Shown here: piece by piece, positions 54,702-64,000 of the stretch
How the letters are laid out: every line of letters begins with the position of its first letter
Position numbering within the stretch: the first letter of the stretch is position 1
Assembly: GCF_002310815.1 (NCBI RefSeq)
Contig: NZ_CP011032.1
Span: forward strand, 1,714,001 to 1,778,000
Length of the DNA stretch: 64,000 bases
Reading direction: 5' to 3'
DNA from: Pseudoalteromonas tunicata
GTDB taxonomy: Bacteria > Pseudomonadota > Gammaproteobacteria > Enterobacterales > Alteromonadaceae
Notes under the pieces: model-generated
Database searches by the model: none
What the model was told of the DNA's origin: nothing
What the model saw: only the letters and a program-made list of their open reading frames with translations
Translations under genes and position numbers: made by a program

Positions 54702-54763
54702 AAATTAACAAGATTTCTTTTTTTTATTTGTTATAATCGCCACACTTTTAAAAAGGGGCTGTC

Positions 54764-55360
54764 ATGGTTAGAAGCGTCGATAAACATAACGATGTGTTAT
54801 GCGCTGCAATAACGGAATTTGCAAAAAAAGGCATGGTCGCCACGACAATGGAAGCGATTGCCACTCGAGCAAACGTTTCTAAACGTACATTATATAAACA
54901 CTATTCATCAAAAGATGCATTATTTGATGCGGTTGTTGCTTTATTATTTCAACGCTTGGCAAACTTGCCCGAAGTGCAATATCAATCGGACGTGCCCGTG
55001 CGTGAGCAGCTAAAACAACTTGCGCAATTATCGATAGGTTTATCGGCCGATCCTGATTATATGCGTTTATCAAAGATAGTTATAATTGAATCAATGCGCT
55101 CTGAAAGTAGGGCCAAAAGGCTCGATGAGCAATTTAAAGGGTGTGAGCAAGGTTTACATAGCTGGTTTATACAAGCAGAGCTTGCTGGTGCACTTGGGCT
55201 ATTTGATGCAAAGCTAACTGCCTCGTTATTTTTTGGTGGGATCAAAAAAATGACATTTTGGGATCAAGCTATTCGTTGGCAACATCAAGTCAACGAGGAA
55301 GAGCTCAGTCACCTCATTAATCAAACCTGTTTATTTTTCGAAAAAGGTTTAAAGCAATAG
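54764..55360 (+). CDS. TetR-family regulator of the RND pump
   Basis: 198 residues. The N-terminal helix-turn-helix TTMEAIATRANVSKRTLYKHYSSKDALFDAV (about 26-56, in two pieces) is a textbook TetR/AcrR domain. The C-terminal ligand domain (AefR-like) has SADPDYMRLSKIVIIES. It is divergent from the pump genes with two matching operators between, so it is probably their local repressor. AAAAGGGG precedes the ATG. Confidence 0.9.
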   Translation: MVRSVDKHNDVLCAAITEFAKKGMVATTMEAIATRANVSKRTLYKHYSSKDALFDAVVALLFQRLANLPEVQYQSDVPVREQLKQLAQLSIGLSADPDYMRLSKIVIIESMRSESRAKRLDEQFKGCEQGLHSWFIQAELAGALGLFDAKLTASLFFGGIKKMTFWDQAIRWQHQVNEEELSHLINQTCLFFEKGLKQ

Positions 55361-55367
55361 TTAATAT

Positions 55368-55397
55368 TTGGGTTACTTTGAATCCCAAGTAACCCAA
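55368..55397 (+). terminator. Hairpin after the TetR-family gene
   Basis: Eleven-base perfect arms TTGGGTTACTT and AAGTAACCCAA with an eight-base loop, directly after the stop codon. No T-run follows, so its terminator role is less sure. Confidence 0.55.
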
Positions 55398-56427
55398 GCC
55401 TTAAATAGCCCTACCATTTCTAGCTATATCCAATCTTTGTCACATTATATTAATTTATAACACATAATTTACTTTAACTGTGTTTAGCCATCGTTTTATC
55501 AGCTGATAGCTTGAATAAATACCCATCTGTTCTGATAAATAAAAAAGGTATACATTTTTAAATGCTTATTTAACCTCATTTCTGCATAAGAGGTTTAGCA
55601 ATACATACAATTAGAAGTAAATATCTAAGTTTTCATCTCTAGCTAGCGGTTTTGAAGGCTGCTAGCGATGAAAATAATTGCAAAAAATTATTATCCATTA
55701 TTGAGGTTATTTAATACCATTTACACGAAATTTGAATAATAAAGCTGGCTCAATTCACTATTTTGAACATTATTTTTATTTTAATGATGAGTGAGAGATT
55801 CACCCTTGTCGATTAAATCCGCAATTTTGTTGGTTACAATCCATGATTTTACAAGAGACTATTTGATATTTATCTTTAATTCATGGCGTTAGAAAATTTT
55901 TAGCTAGGGTTAAGGTTAATCATCTTGTTGAGGTTATAGTATTTTAATTGATAAATTATCTACAATGTTAATAATTGGTTTTTATTTTGTTTTTTTATTT
56001 ACAAAAAACCATATGACTACAACTTTATAACTGCTTTTATATCCTTTTTTAATCTAATAAGTTAATAATATTGTCAATAATCTAAGCTAATTTTGAGTGA
56101 TGTGTTAATTAATGTAGTGTTTTTGTGGCTAATAATATAAGAAATTTATTTTCAAAATTAACAAATGGAAATAAATTTCTCTGATGGTTTTTGGTTGTTA
56201 ATTAATCAGAAGTTTTTATAGTAAAGCAGTTTAGATATGTTTCTGTGTGTTTTTCAATCTTTTTTATGGTAATTAAACTAAAAAAAGTGCATTTAAATCT
56301 AGTAAAGTCGCATTTTAATGTAAGATATTTATACCCAGTATAAGGGTGATTTAATCAATAAAATTAGCATTTTAAAGTTAACAACTTTGCATTTATTATT
56401 TAACACTTGTTATTTATTCGAGGAATT
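55398..56427. other. 1-kb gene-free AT-rich stretch before a TonB receptor
   Basis: No supportable gene, RNA or repeat. It is markedly AT-rich, more so toward the right end, with many short poly-A and poly-T tracts that would bend DNA. The last part must hold the promoter of the receptor gene. No clear operator is visible. Confidence 0.6.
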
Positions 56428-59295
56428 ATGTTACAAAAAACTTCAATAGCTCGCGCTATCCAATTTAGTCTTGCGTCATTAACTATTGCTGCAGCAACAA
56501 CCAGCACAACGACTTTTGCCGCTGAAGCCGAAGCCAATATCGAACGTGTTCAAATAACGGGTTCACGTATTTTACGTGAAGGTGCAATTGCGCCATCACC
56601 AGTGACTTCTATTAGCGGTAAAGAACTTTTAGCAACAGGTGCAATGAATTTAGGTGAAGCATTAAATGAATTACCTGCGCTTGCTAATACTTATTCACTT
56701 GCAAATTCAGGTAATTATATTGGTACTGCAGGTTTAAGCTTACTTGATTTACGTGGCATGGGTGCAAACCGTACACTGGTTTTAGTTGATGGTAAACGTC
56801 ATGTTTCAAGTAGTGCAGGCTCTGCATCAGTTGATACTAATACTATTCCAACTGCTTGGGTTGAGTCTGTTGAAATCATTACCGGTGGTGCGTCAGCTGT
56901 TTATGGTGCCGATGCTGTAACGGGTGTTGTAAACTTTCGTTTGAAAAAAGACATCACGGGATTAGACGTGAGCGTGACTGCGGGTAAGGCAGAAGATAGC
57001 CCGTACAAAAATCATAAATTCAGCTTTTCTTATGGTTCTGATTACGCAGATGGTCGTGGTAATGCAGCAATTGCAGTAGAATTTTCAGGTCAAAATTCAA
57101 TTAATGCTACTGAGCGTGACCAAACACGCACACCTTATATGGAAGTTAAAAATTCTGCCAATAAAGACTCAAAAGATGAAAATGGTAATACTATCCATGA
57201 TGGCATTCCAGATCGTATTACCGTAGCAAATACGGGTTGGTACGATAGTTCAATCGCAGGTAACTTTTACGTAGAAGATGGTGACAATGTAAATTGGTAT
57301 ATCTTTAACCCGGATGGTTCTGTACGCCCACAAAATTTGGGTACTACTTATGGTGAGTGGGGGCGTTGCACAAACTGTGAAATTTTAAATTTGGTTGAAT
57401 ATAGTGACTTACAGCCAGAATTTAAGCGTTACAATGTAAACGTTAAAACTAACTACGACATTACTGACCAAGTTTCTGCGTATGCTGATGCCAAATATGT
57501 AAACAGCCAAGGTGACAGTGTGGGCCAACCATCATTTTTTGAATATGGTTCTGCATTAAATATCAAAAAAGATAACGCCTATATTGATAGCAGCTTACGT
57601 GCCTTGATGAATAATAATGGCCTAGATTCGATTGATATTCATCGTTTTAACAAAGATGCAGGCCGTCGTATTGAAAATAATGAGCGTGAAACAGTGCGAA
57701 TTGTTTCAGGTGTTGAAGGTTTCATGAATGATGATTGGAGCTTTGAAGCTTATGGTTTGCATGGTGAAACTAAGCTGACTCAAACTAACTACAACAATCT
57801 AATTCGTAAAAACTTTGCGCAAAGTATTGATGCGGTATTAGTCGATGGTCAAGCGGTATGTCGTGATGTTGCAGCACGTGCAGCGGGTTGTGTACCAACC
57901 AGTATTTTTGGTTACGGTGCGGTAAACGATGCGGCAAAAGCATGGTTTAATACCAGCTCTGTTTCTGAATCAACGATTAAACAAACCGTATTTAATGCAA
58001 GTATTGCTAACAGCAGCCTAATTGATTTACCAGCAGGTTTTGTTGGTTTTGCCGCGGGTGTTGAATACCGTAAAGAGCAAAGTGACAGTGTGCCAGATGA
58101 GTTTGCAGCAACGGGCGCCACATTCTTAAATGCATTACAAGAAGAGCACGGCCAGTTTAATGTTAAAGAAGTATTTGCTGAAGTAACGGTTCCCTTATTG
58201 GTTGATCAATTCTTGATCCAAGATTTAGTATTTGATTTTGCTATTCGTTATGCTGATTACAGCTCAATTGGTTCAGCAACAAGCTGGAAAGCCGGTCTTG
58301 ATTGGACAGTGAATGATGAAGTGCGCGCTCGCAGCACTTATTCAATCGCATTACGTGCCCCGAATATCGGTGAATTATTTGGCCCACAAAACCAAACCTA
58401 TTTCCGTGTAAACGATCCATGTGGTGCAGAGTATGCGCAATCAGCTATTCGTGTTGCTAACTGTGCTGCATTAGGTATTCCGGCTGATTTTGATCCTACT
58501 GCTACAGCATCTAGCATTGAAGGTCTAAATGGCGGTAATCCAGATTTAAAACCAGAGGAGTCAACTAGTTTTACCGCTGGTTTAGTGTATGAGCCTGACT
58601 TTATAAATGGTTTTGTCGTAACTGTGGATTACTGGTCAATTGATATTGATGATGCAATTTCAGCTGTATCGGCCCAAGATGTGCTAGACCGTTGTGTTGA
58701 CGCCTCAAATGGTATCGATAATCAGTTCTGTAAGCTTATTCAACGTGATACAGCCACAAAAGAACTTAAGTTAATTACTTCTATCAGCCAAAACGTTGCA
58801 GCTCAAACTGCACAAGGGGTTGATTTTGAATTAGGTTATGATTTTGATGCTTTTGGTGGTGCATTTAAGACTAAATTAATTGGTACATATTTAAAATCGC
58901 GTAAAACATTCTCATTCCAAAATAACCCTGACGATTTTGAACAAAATGCAGGTACTGTGGGTGAAGCTCAGTGGCAGCATAACTTCACGGTTGCTTATTC
59001 ACGTGATAACTGGAATGGTACGTGGAAAACTCGTTATTTAAGTGCAGTGGACTTAAACAGTGCGCAAGACCTAGTAACAAACCCAGATCCATCTGATATT
59101 ATGTCATATGGCAGCTACGTAGTTACTGACATCAGTGCAGGTTATACGTTCGATTCGAATGTAGCAGTTACTGTGGGTATTGATAACTTGTTTGACCGTG
59201 ATTTACCAGGTGTTACAAATGGTACAGGCGCAGGAACTGCAAGTTACGATAATATTGGTCGTTTCTTCTATACTCAAGTTGCTTATAGCTTCTAA
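56428..59295 (+). CDS. TonB-dependent receptor, substrate unknown
   Basis: 955 residues from the ATG at 56428, preceded by GAGGA; an in-frame TTG seven codons upstream is less likely. Order: signal peptide (about 1-31, ending TFAAEA), the plug (about 40-175, with IERVQITGSRI, LRGMGANRTLVLVDGKRHV and EIITGGASAVYGADAVTGVVN), and a barrel ending in YTQVAYSF. This plug form is common in large Alteromonadales receptor families linked to peptides, sugars or other compounds. There is no enzyme gene nearby to suggest a ligand. The cysteine pairs in the loops (GRCTNCE) may form disulfides. It is monocistronic with its own terminator. Confidence 0.9.
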   Translation: MLQKTSIARAIQFSLASLTIAAATTSTTTFAAEAEANIERVQITGSRILREGAIAPSPVTSISGKELLATGAMNLGEALNELPALANTYSLANSGNYIGTAGLSLLDLRGMGANRTLVLVDGKRHVSSSAGSASVDTNTIPTAWVESVEIITGGASAVYGADAVTGVVNFRLKKDITGLDVSVTAGKAEDSPYKNHKFSFSYGSDYADGRGNAAIAVEFSGQNSINATERDQTRTPYMEVKNSANKDSKDENGNTIHDGIPDRITVANTGWYDSSIAGNFYVEDGDNVNWYIFNPDGSVRPQNLGTTYGEWGRCTNCEILNLVEYSDLQPEFKRYNVNVKTNYDITDQVSAYADAKYVNSQGDSVGQPSFFEYGSALNIKKDNAYIDSSLRALMNNNGLDSIDIHRFNKDAGRRIENNERETVRIVSGVEGFMNDDWSFEAYGLHGETKLTQTNYNNLIRKNFAQSIDAVLVDGQAVCRDVAARAAGCVPTSIFGYGAVNDAAKAWFNTSSVSESTIKQTVFNASIANSSLIDLPAGFVGFAAGVEYRKEQSDSVPDEFAATGATFLNALQEEHGQFNVKEVFAEVTVPLLVDQFLIQDLVFDFAIRYADYSSIGSATSWKAGLDWTVNDEVRARSTYSIALRAPNIGELFGPQNQTYFRVNDPCGAEYAQSAIRVANCAALGIPADFDPTATASSIEGLNGGNPDLKPEESTSFTAGLVYEPDFINGFVVTVDYWSIDIDDAISAVSAQDVLDRCVDASNGIDNQFCKLIQRDTATKELKLITSISQNVAAQTAQGVDFELGYDFDAFGGAFKTKLIGTYLKSRKTFSFQNNPDDFEQNAGTVGEAQWQHNFTVAYSRDNWNGTWKTRYLSAVDLNSAQDLVTNPDPSDIMSYGSYVVTDISAGYTFDSNVAVTVGIDNLFDRDLPGVTNGTGAGTASYDNIGRFFYTQVAYSF

Positions 59296-59317
59296 GTATT
59301 AGCAGTTAAGCTAGATT

Positions 59318-59342
59318 AAAGCGGCTTAGTGCCGCTTTTTTT
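59318..59342 (+). terminator. Terminator after the second TonB receptor
   Basis: AAAGCGGC-TTAGT-GCCGCTTT followed by further T residues, 22 bases beyond the stop codon. Confidence 0.92.
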
Positions 59343-59399
59343 GTGCCTGTTAATAAGTTTTGTTACAATTAGGATGTCTACTCTAATAAAGCTAACATC

Positions 59400-60035
59400 A
59401 TGATTTTATATTTTATTTTGACAACCATTTTGGCTGTTATTCATATCTGGGCTGATCATAAGTCATATTGGAAGCTTTGCTATATTTTTAAACCGCTAAC
59501 AACCTTAAGTATTATTGCTTTAGCGCTCAGTTTATATAATTCCGCACAACCTTTAACCCTACTGGTATTGGTCGCTCTTGGATTTTCTTTACTAGGTGAT
59601 ATCTTTTTAATGTTAAAGTCAGACCGATTTTTAGCAGGATTACAAAGTTTTTTTGCTGCGCACTTATGTTATATCGCTTGGTTTACAACAAATACATCAC
59701 TCACCTTAGAGTTTTATTTTATAATTCCTTTATTGATCATTGGCTCTGTTTATATGTCACAAGTCTGGCCAAAAGCGGGTTCATTAAAATGGGCGGTGTT
59801 AGCTTATGGTTCGGTACTACAGCTGATGGTTATTGCCGCGAGTAGTTTTTATTTTGCCTTTGAGTCAACAACAGCAGGGCGCATGGCTTTAATCGGGGCC
59901 GTGCTGTTTATGTTTTCAGATTCGGTGCTGGGTTTTTCTCGTTTTGTAAAAAATTGGCGCTATTCTCATGGTGTGGTATTGGTCAGTTATTATCTTGCAC
60001 AAACTTTATTGGTGCTGTCACTTTTGCCATACTAG
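59400..60035 (+). CDS. YhhN-family membrane protein (lysoplasmalogenase-like)
   Basis: 211 residues with about seven to eight hydrophobic helices. ALGFSLLGDIFLML and GAVLFMFSDSVLGFSRF contain the two conserved acidic residues of the YhhN family (PF07947), whose eukaryotic member TMEM86 hydrolyses lysoplasmalogens. The bacterial role is less clear. It is followed 40 bases later by upp and may share its transcript. Confidence 0.8.
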   Translation: MILYFILTTILAVIHIWADHKSYWKLCYIFKPLTTLSIIALALSLYNSAQPLTLLVLVALGFSLLGDIFLMLKSDRFLAGLQSFFAAHLCYIAWFTTNTSLTLEFYFIIPLLIIGSVYMSQVWPKAGSLKWAVLAYGSVLQLMVIAASSFYFAFESTTAGRMALIGAVLFMFSDSVLGFSRFVKNWRYSHGVVLVSYYLAQTLLVLSLLPY

Positions 60036-60074
60036 CCTTTGTGCTTTACCCGTTCAAAATTATAGGAATACAGT

Positions 60075-60707
60075 ATGACTGTACAGTTAGTTGAGCATCC
60101 TCTCATTGCTCATAAAATGAGTTTATTACGCCATAGTGATATAAGTACTCGCGAATTTCGCCAGCTTAGTAATGAAATATCTAGCTTATTAACCTATCAA
60201 GCATGCCAAGATTTACCACTTGAAACTTTTGAGTATCAAGGTTGGAATGGGCCAATGACAGGGCAACGGATCAGCGGGAAAAAATTGACAGTTGTGCCTA
60301 TTTTACGCGCAGGCATTGGCATGCTCGATGGTGTACTAGAGCTTATTCCTAGCGCAAAAATCAGTGTAGTGGGTATTTACCGTAATGAAGAAACATTAGA
60401 ACCAGTCTCTTATTTCGAAAAGTTAGTACCAGATTTGGCGATGCGCACAGCGTTTATCATTGACCCAATGCTTGCAACTGCAGGCTCGCTTATAGCAACG
60501 ATTGATTTACTCAAACAAGCAGGTTGCACCTCAATAAAAGCTTTGGTGTTAGTTGCAGCACCTGAAGGGATTAAAAAAGTCAGCCAAGCGTATCCAGACG
60601 TTACTGTGTTAACCGCAGCGATAGACAGCCATTTGAATGAGCAAGGGTATATTATTCCTGGTTTAGGTGATGCTGGTGATAAGATATTTGGCACCAAGCA
60701 TTTATAG
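60075..60707 (+). CDS. upp: Uracil phosphoribosyltransferase
   Basis: A 210-residue salvage enzyme forming UMP from uracil and PRPP. The start is [14 protein letters not shown], the PRPP-binding motif is [15 protein letters not shown] (about 132-146), and the C-terminal uracil-binding segment is [18 protein letters not shown]. Length is normal. No uraA permease gene is adjacent, unlike the usual pairing. An AbgT-family transporter gene converges on it. Confidence 0.96.
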   Translation: MTVQLVEHPLIAHKMSLLRHSDISTREFRQLSNEISSLLTYQACQDLPLETFEYQGWNGPMTGQRISGKKLTVVPILRAGIGMLDGVLELIPSAKISVVGIYRNEETLEPVSYFEKLVPDLAMRTAFIIDPMLATAGSLIATIDLLKQAGCTSIKALVLVAAPEGIKKVSQAYPDVTVLTAAIDSHLNEQGYIIPGLGDAGDKIFGTKHL

Positions 60708-60728
60708 TAAAAAGCTGTGATATAAAAC

Positions 60729-60755
60729 AAAAAAGGGCGGTTAGCCCTTTTTTTT
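60729..60755. terminator. Bidirectional terminator between upp and AbgT-family genes
   Basis: A-run, GGGC-GGTTA-GCCC, T-run. It lies between two convergent stop codons and can serve both strands. Confidence 0.85.
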
Positions 60756-60762
60756 GATTTAA

Positions 60763-62301
60763 TTAATACTGATAACTAGCTTGTAAGCCAAGTGGAATTC
60801 CAATTGCCCAGTAAGCGAGTAAAAAGCAAGTCCAACCAATCAGAAACGCAATTGAATAAGGTAACATCAGCGAAATTAGGGTTCCAATGCCAGTATCTTT
60901 AACATATTTTTGGCAATACACCACAACGAGCGGGAAGTAAGGCATCAGCGGCGTGATAATGTTAGAACTAGAGTCACCTACGCGATAAGCCGCTTGTGAT
61001 AAATCAGGTGAGATCCCCAATTGCATTAACATAGGCACAAAAATTGGGCCGAGTAACGCCCACTTTGCAGAACTTGAACCAACAAATAAATTCACAAATG
61101 CGGTTAAGAAAATAATCCCAACTATGGTTACCGTACTTGGTAATGCAAGTGCTTTTAATACTTCAGCTCCCTCGATTGCCATTAAGGCACCTAGGTTTGA
61201 TGTAGCAAATGCCGCAATAAATAACGCACAGAAAAATGCCATAACAATATAGTACGACATCGAAGCCATTGATTTACTCATCGCATTAATCATGTCTTTA
61301 CTTGATTTGAAGCTACCGGTGACAAAACCATAAACAGCACCAGGGATCCAAAACAGTAAAAATATGAGTGGCACAATAGATTGCATCAGTGGCGCACTAA
61401 ATTCAGTTAACGAACCATTAGCACTGCGAAGCGCCGAGTTTGGTAAAGATGAGGTATAAGCAAGTAGGGCAATGCCGGCTAGCATCACTGAAACAGCAAT
61501 TATAAAGCCACGTTTTTCAAGCGGAGTTGCTTCATCAAACGATGGCAGTTCATTGGTATCACCATCCACTTTTGTTTTAGCTAAGCGAGGTTCGATGATT
61601 TTATCTGTGATATACCACCCTAAGAGCACAATAAATAGACTCGATGCTGAAGCAAAAAACCAGTTATTTAGTGGATTTACAATAATTTCAGGATCGATAA
61701 TTCGGGCAGCACTTTGCGTAAAGCTTTGTAGTAATGGGTCAATACCTGATGGAATAAAGTTGGCGCCAAAACCACCGCTAACACCGGCAAACGCCGCTGC
61801 AATACCGGCAAGGGGGTGTCTCCCCATGGCATAAAAAATAACCCCGGCTAATGGAATAACTAATACGTATCCTGCATCGGTTGCAGTATGGCTGACAATC
61901 GCGATGAGTATAATAGAGGGAGTTAATAAAAATTTAGGGATACGCTTGAGCATTAATTTCAAACTGGTATTGATAAAACCAGAGTGCTCAGCAACCCCAA
62001 CACCAAGCATGGCAACAAGCACTACACCCAGTGGTGCAAAGGTAGTGAAAGTTTTAACCATTGAGGATAAAAATGAAGCTAACGCATCGCCACTGAGTAA
62101 GTTATGAATGACAATAGGTGCTCCTGTTCTCGGATCTATGGCATCAAACTGGGTATTGGAAAATAGGGCAGATAATAGCCAAATGAGTAGCATGGCCATT
62201 AAAAATATCATGGCAGGATCGGGTAAGGTATTCCCAATGCGTTCGATTGAGTTTAAAAATCGATTTATTAAACTCGGTTTTTCTTTTATTGAATTATCCA
62301 T
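60763..62301 (-). CDS. AbgT-family transporter
   Basis: 512 residues from the ATG at 62301 (MDNSIKEKPSLINRF). A further upstream in-frame start would add 22 residues unlike the family. It has about 12 membrane helices and signature segments NTLPDPAMIFL, GVGVAEHSGFI and GDSSSNIITPLMPYFPLVV. E. coli AbgT imports p-aminobenzoyl-glutamate, while MtrF and YdaH export antifolates. Which applies here cannot be told. No abgA/abgB hydrolase genes are next to it. Confidence 0.9.
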   Translation of the reverse strand: MDNSIKEKPSLINRFLNSIERIGNTLPDPAMIFLMAMLLIWLLSALFSNTQFDAIDPRTGAPIVIHNLLSGDALASFLSSMVKTFTTFAPLGVVLVAMLGVGVAEHSGFINTSLKLMLKRIPKFLLTPSIILIAIVSHTATDAGYVLVIPLAGVIFYAMGRHPLAGIAAAFAGVSGGFGANFIPSGIDPLLQSFTQSAARIIDPEIIVNPLNNWFFASASSLFIVLLGWYITDKIIEPRLAKTKVDGDTNELPSFDEATPLEKRGFIIAVSVMLAGIALLAYTSSLPNSALRSANGSLTEFSAPLMQSIVPLIFLLFWIPGAVYGFVTGSFKSSKDMINAMSKSMASMSYYIVMAFFCALFIAAFATSNLGALMAIEGAEVLKALALPSTVTIVGIIFLTAFVNLFVGSSSAKWALLGPIFVPMLMQLGISPDLSQAAYRVGDSSSNIITPLMPYFPLVVVYCQKYVKDTGIGTLISLMLPYSIAFLIGWTCFLLAYWAIGIPLGLQASYQY

Positions 62302-62467
62302 ATCTAAATCCAAAGTTCTATTTACCTGAATATTGACCTTTTTCAGGTAAAAACGAAATAATAACAAGATAAAAAGTATGATTGTTAGGTTAAATTACAC
62401 ATTAAAATTGAAAAAGTCTAAGCTGCTGGAGTTACAGATAGAAATTGATGAAAAAATGACTTTTTTG

Positions 62468-63217
62468 TTATGGTTGCAACTGCCATTTGCTTAAAATTAC
62501 TTGATACTCTCCATTGGTTTTTATGGTCTCAAGCGCACTTGCTAGTTGGCTATTTATATTTGGGTCTGAATTTAAGTCGGTGGCAATAAATAAATCATGA
62601 GGAAAATCGACCAAAGCTAGTTTTTGTTCTATTTCATAGGGAGACAAATTAGCACTTTTTAATTCACGCTCTAGCGCAATATTGTTAGTAAGGACATAAT
62701 CGATACGGTGTTTAAATAATTGATGCCACATTGAGTCAAAGTTAACACTCAGTACTAAATTTTTATCTTCTTCAAAGCCATTATTCTTTAAAAATGTTTC
62801 ACTGTAATAACCTCTGATAGTACCTAAGGTATATTGTTTGGCTTGTTCTAAGCTAGTTAACTGTATTTTGTTGGTTTTCATGCCAACTAAAAAGGCGGTC
62901 GATTTATAGGTTTGCCCAATCCAACTAAATTGATTTTCTCTATTAGGAGTTCTTAATACCGAGAATAAGTATGTATTTGGTTGGTGCTGAGCTAAATGGT
63001 AAGCGCGGGCAAAAGGCATTAATTCTATATTGGCTTGAAAAGGCGTATGGCGTATTAAGCTATTTATTACCTCAACCAATGCACCTTTAGCTTCATGATT
63101 GGCATCGTAATAATGAAAAGTCGGTAATTCTTCAGCAACAAAGTGGATAGTTTGAGAGGCGCTAAGAGGCCATGCAATGATAAAAAAAACTGCAATAGTG
63201 TTTCTAAAAGCCAACAT
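62468..63217 (-). CDS. Orphan family-3 extracellular solute-binding protein
   Basis: 249 residues, signal peptide about 1-20 (ending PLSAS), then IHFVAEELPTFHYYDANHEAKG, a family-3 binding-protein start. Later FSWIGQTYKSTAFLVGMK and LGTIRGYYSETFLKNNGF are typical of the second lobe. It is a second orphan of this kind in the window, not closely similar to the one encoded at 40701-41537. No transporter genes are linked. Confidence 0.78.
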   Translation of the reverse strand: MLAFRNTIAVFFIIAWPLSASQTIHFVAEELPTFHYYDANHEAKGALVEVINSLIRHTPFQANIELMPFARAYHLAQHQPNTYLFSVLRTPNRENQFSWIGQTYKSTAFLVGMKTNKIQLTSLEQAKQYTLGTIRGYYSETFLKNNGFEEDKNLVLSVNFDSMWHQLFKHRIDYVLTNNIALERELKSANLSPYEIEQKLALVDFPHDLFIATDLNSDPNINSQLASALETIKTNGEYQVILSKWQLQP

Positions 63218-63294
63218 GTGTACTCCTTTGCTTGGACGTACACAATATTGGCAAAATCACTGATAGGTCAAGCCCAAATTCAATTAGTTGTTAA

Positions 63295-64000
63295 TTAAAT
63301 GTTGAACTCTGGTGTGCTTTCTAATTTAGATAAAGCCAATTTTAATGCTGCCGTACGGCTATCAACAAAATGCGCAGAAGGAATGAGTTCATCAACCCGT
63401 AGCCGTTTTAATTTGTCATTTGCATCTGGATTTGGCGAATAAATTATAACTTGGCACTGTGCATCAATGGCATCTTTGATTGCATTTTCAAGAGCAAGTC
63501 CAACGGTCATATCAATCATAGGAACGTCACTTAAATCTAAGATCATTACTTGATATCGACTGACGCTACTATGTTGTCTGGTGATTGCTTTGGAGACACT
63601 AAAAATCATAGGCCCCGATAAGTAAAAGAATAAAACCTGACCATTTGCTTTATCAAGAAGGCTACGTTGTGTTGGGGTCAGAGGCACGTCGTCGTCATCT
63701 GCATCGCTGATAGCTTTGACGTTTTTTGCTTGCTCGCGACTTAGGCGTTCTATCACCAATACATTGGAGATGAAGACGCCTAATCCGACAGCAACAATCA
63801 AATCAACAAACACAGTTAAAAACATTACACCGTACATAATAATTGTTTGTTGAATACTCACTTTATGAGCGCGTTGTAAAAAGCTCCAATCTAAAATATT
63901 AAGCCCTACATAAACAGCAATACCCGCTAAAACCGCCATAGGGATAGGTTCAGTCAAACTGCCAGCAACAAAAACAACTAGCATTAAAATCAGAGCCCGA
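63295..64000 (-). CDS. SulP-family anion transporter with STAS domain, truncated by window edge
   Basis: The frame stays open to the window edge, so only the C-terminal 235 or so residues are present. They contain the last membrane helices (AVLAGIAVYVGLNILDW and VMFLTVFVDLIVAVGLGVFISN) and a cytoplasmic STAS domain (about the last 120 residues, with VMILDLSDVPMIDMTVGLALEN). This is the SulP architecture, transporting sulfate, bicarbonate or other anions. The ion cannot be told from this part. A four-Asp acidic linker (DADDDD) joins the halves. Confidence 0.85.
   Translation of the reverse strand, partial: RALILMLVVFVAGSLTEPIPMAVLAGIAVYVGLNILDWSFLQRAHKVSIQQTIIMYGVMFLTVFVDLIVAVGLGVFISNVLVIERLSREQAKNVKAISDADDDDVPLTPTQRSLLDKANGQVLFFYLSGPMIFSVSKAITRQHSSVSRYQVMILDLSDVPMIDMTVGLALENAIKDAIDAQCQVIIYSPNPDANDKLKRLRVDELIPSAHFVDSRTAALKLALSKLESTPEFNI

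Overview
The window looks like chromosomal DNA of a marine gammaproteobacterium of the order Alteromonadales, most like Pseudoalteromonas. The basis is moderately AT-rich DNA, two large TonB-dependent receptors of the Alteromonadales type, an Entner-Doudoroff gene set, orphan family-3 solute-binding proteins, the mfd-csiV neighbour pair and an ArfA gene. The genus is inferred from gene content, not from a marker gene. No rRNA, tRNA, CRISPR, prophage or transposase gene was seen.

Positions 1-21000 form one large carbohydrate region. From 698 to 12984 lies a starch/maltodextrin locus: an outer-membrane TonB receptor, a flavin-dependent (tryptophan) halogenase-like protein, an exported GH13 cyclomaltodextrinase-like enzyme, a GH13 lipoprotein, an MFS maltose/glucose-type symporter and a GH15 glucoamylase lipoprotein. 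A divergent LacI-family regulator (13215-14234) follows. Next come glucokinase, a second LacI-family regulator, and edd-eda-gap (Entner-Doudoroff plus glyceraldehyde-3-phosphate dehydrogenase). The logic is oligosaccharide uptake through the outer membrane, hydrolysis by exported enzymes, sugar import, phosphorylation and KDPG cleavage. Two operator classes divide the region: TGAATACGTATGCA-like sites (98, 548, 7070) in the maltodextrin half, and perfect TGACACCGGTGTCA sites (14329, 16706, 16739) in the glucose half.

Positions 21000-33000 hold a small barrel protein, an unknown 91-residue protein, an unusual membrane-anchored NERD-domain protein with a nine-unit hexapeptide repeat, an SMP-30-like protein, a CPBP protease with a duplicated gene end, ferrochelatase, arfA with its stop codon inside a terminator hairpin, a GNAT acetyltransferase, a YfcC/DcuC-type transporter and an amidase. 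Positions 32797-41537 carry a small lipoprotein, csiV, mfd, the agmatine-to-putrescine pair aguA-aguB, a PilZ-like protein, a second GNAT and a solute-binding protein.

Positions 41742-50015 hold an exported MsrA-thioredoxin-MsrB fusion, a broken chemoreceptor gene, a short CstA-type transporter, a soluble chemoreceptor with a worn zinc-binding domain, and the glutathione-dependent formaldehyde detoxification pair. Positions 50254-55360 are an RND efflux pump (permease and adaptor) with a divergent TetR regulator and two matching operators. The right end has a second TonB receptor behind a 1-kb gene-free AT-rich stretch, a YhhN membrane protein, upp, an AbgT-family transporter, another solute-binding protein and a SulP transporter cut by the window edge.
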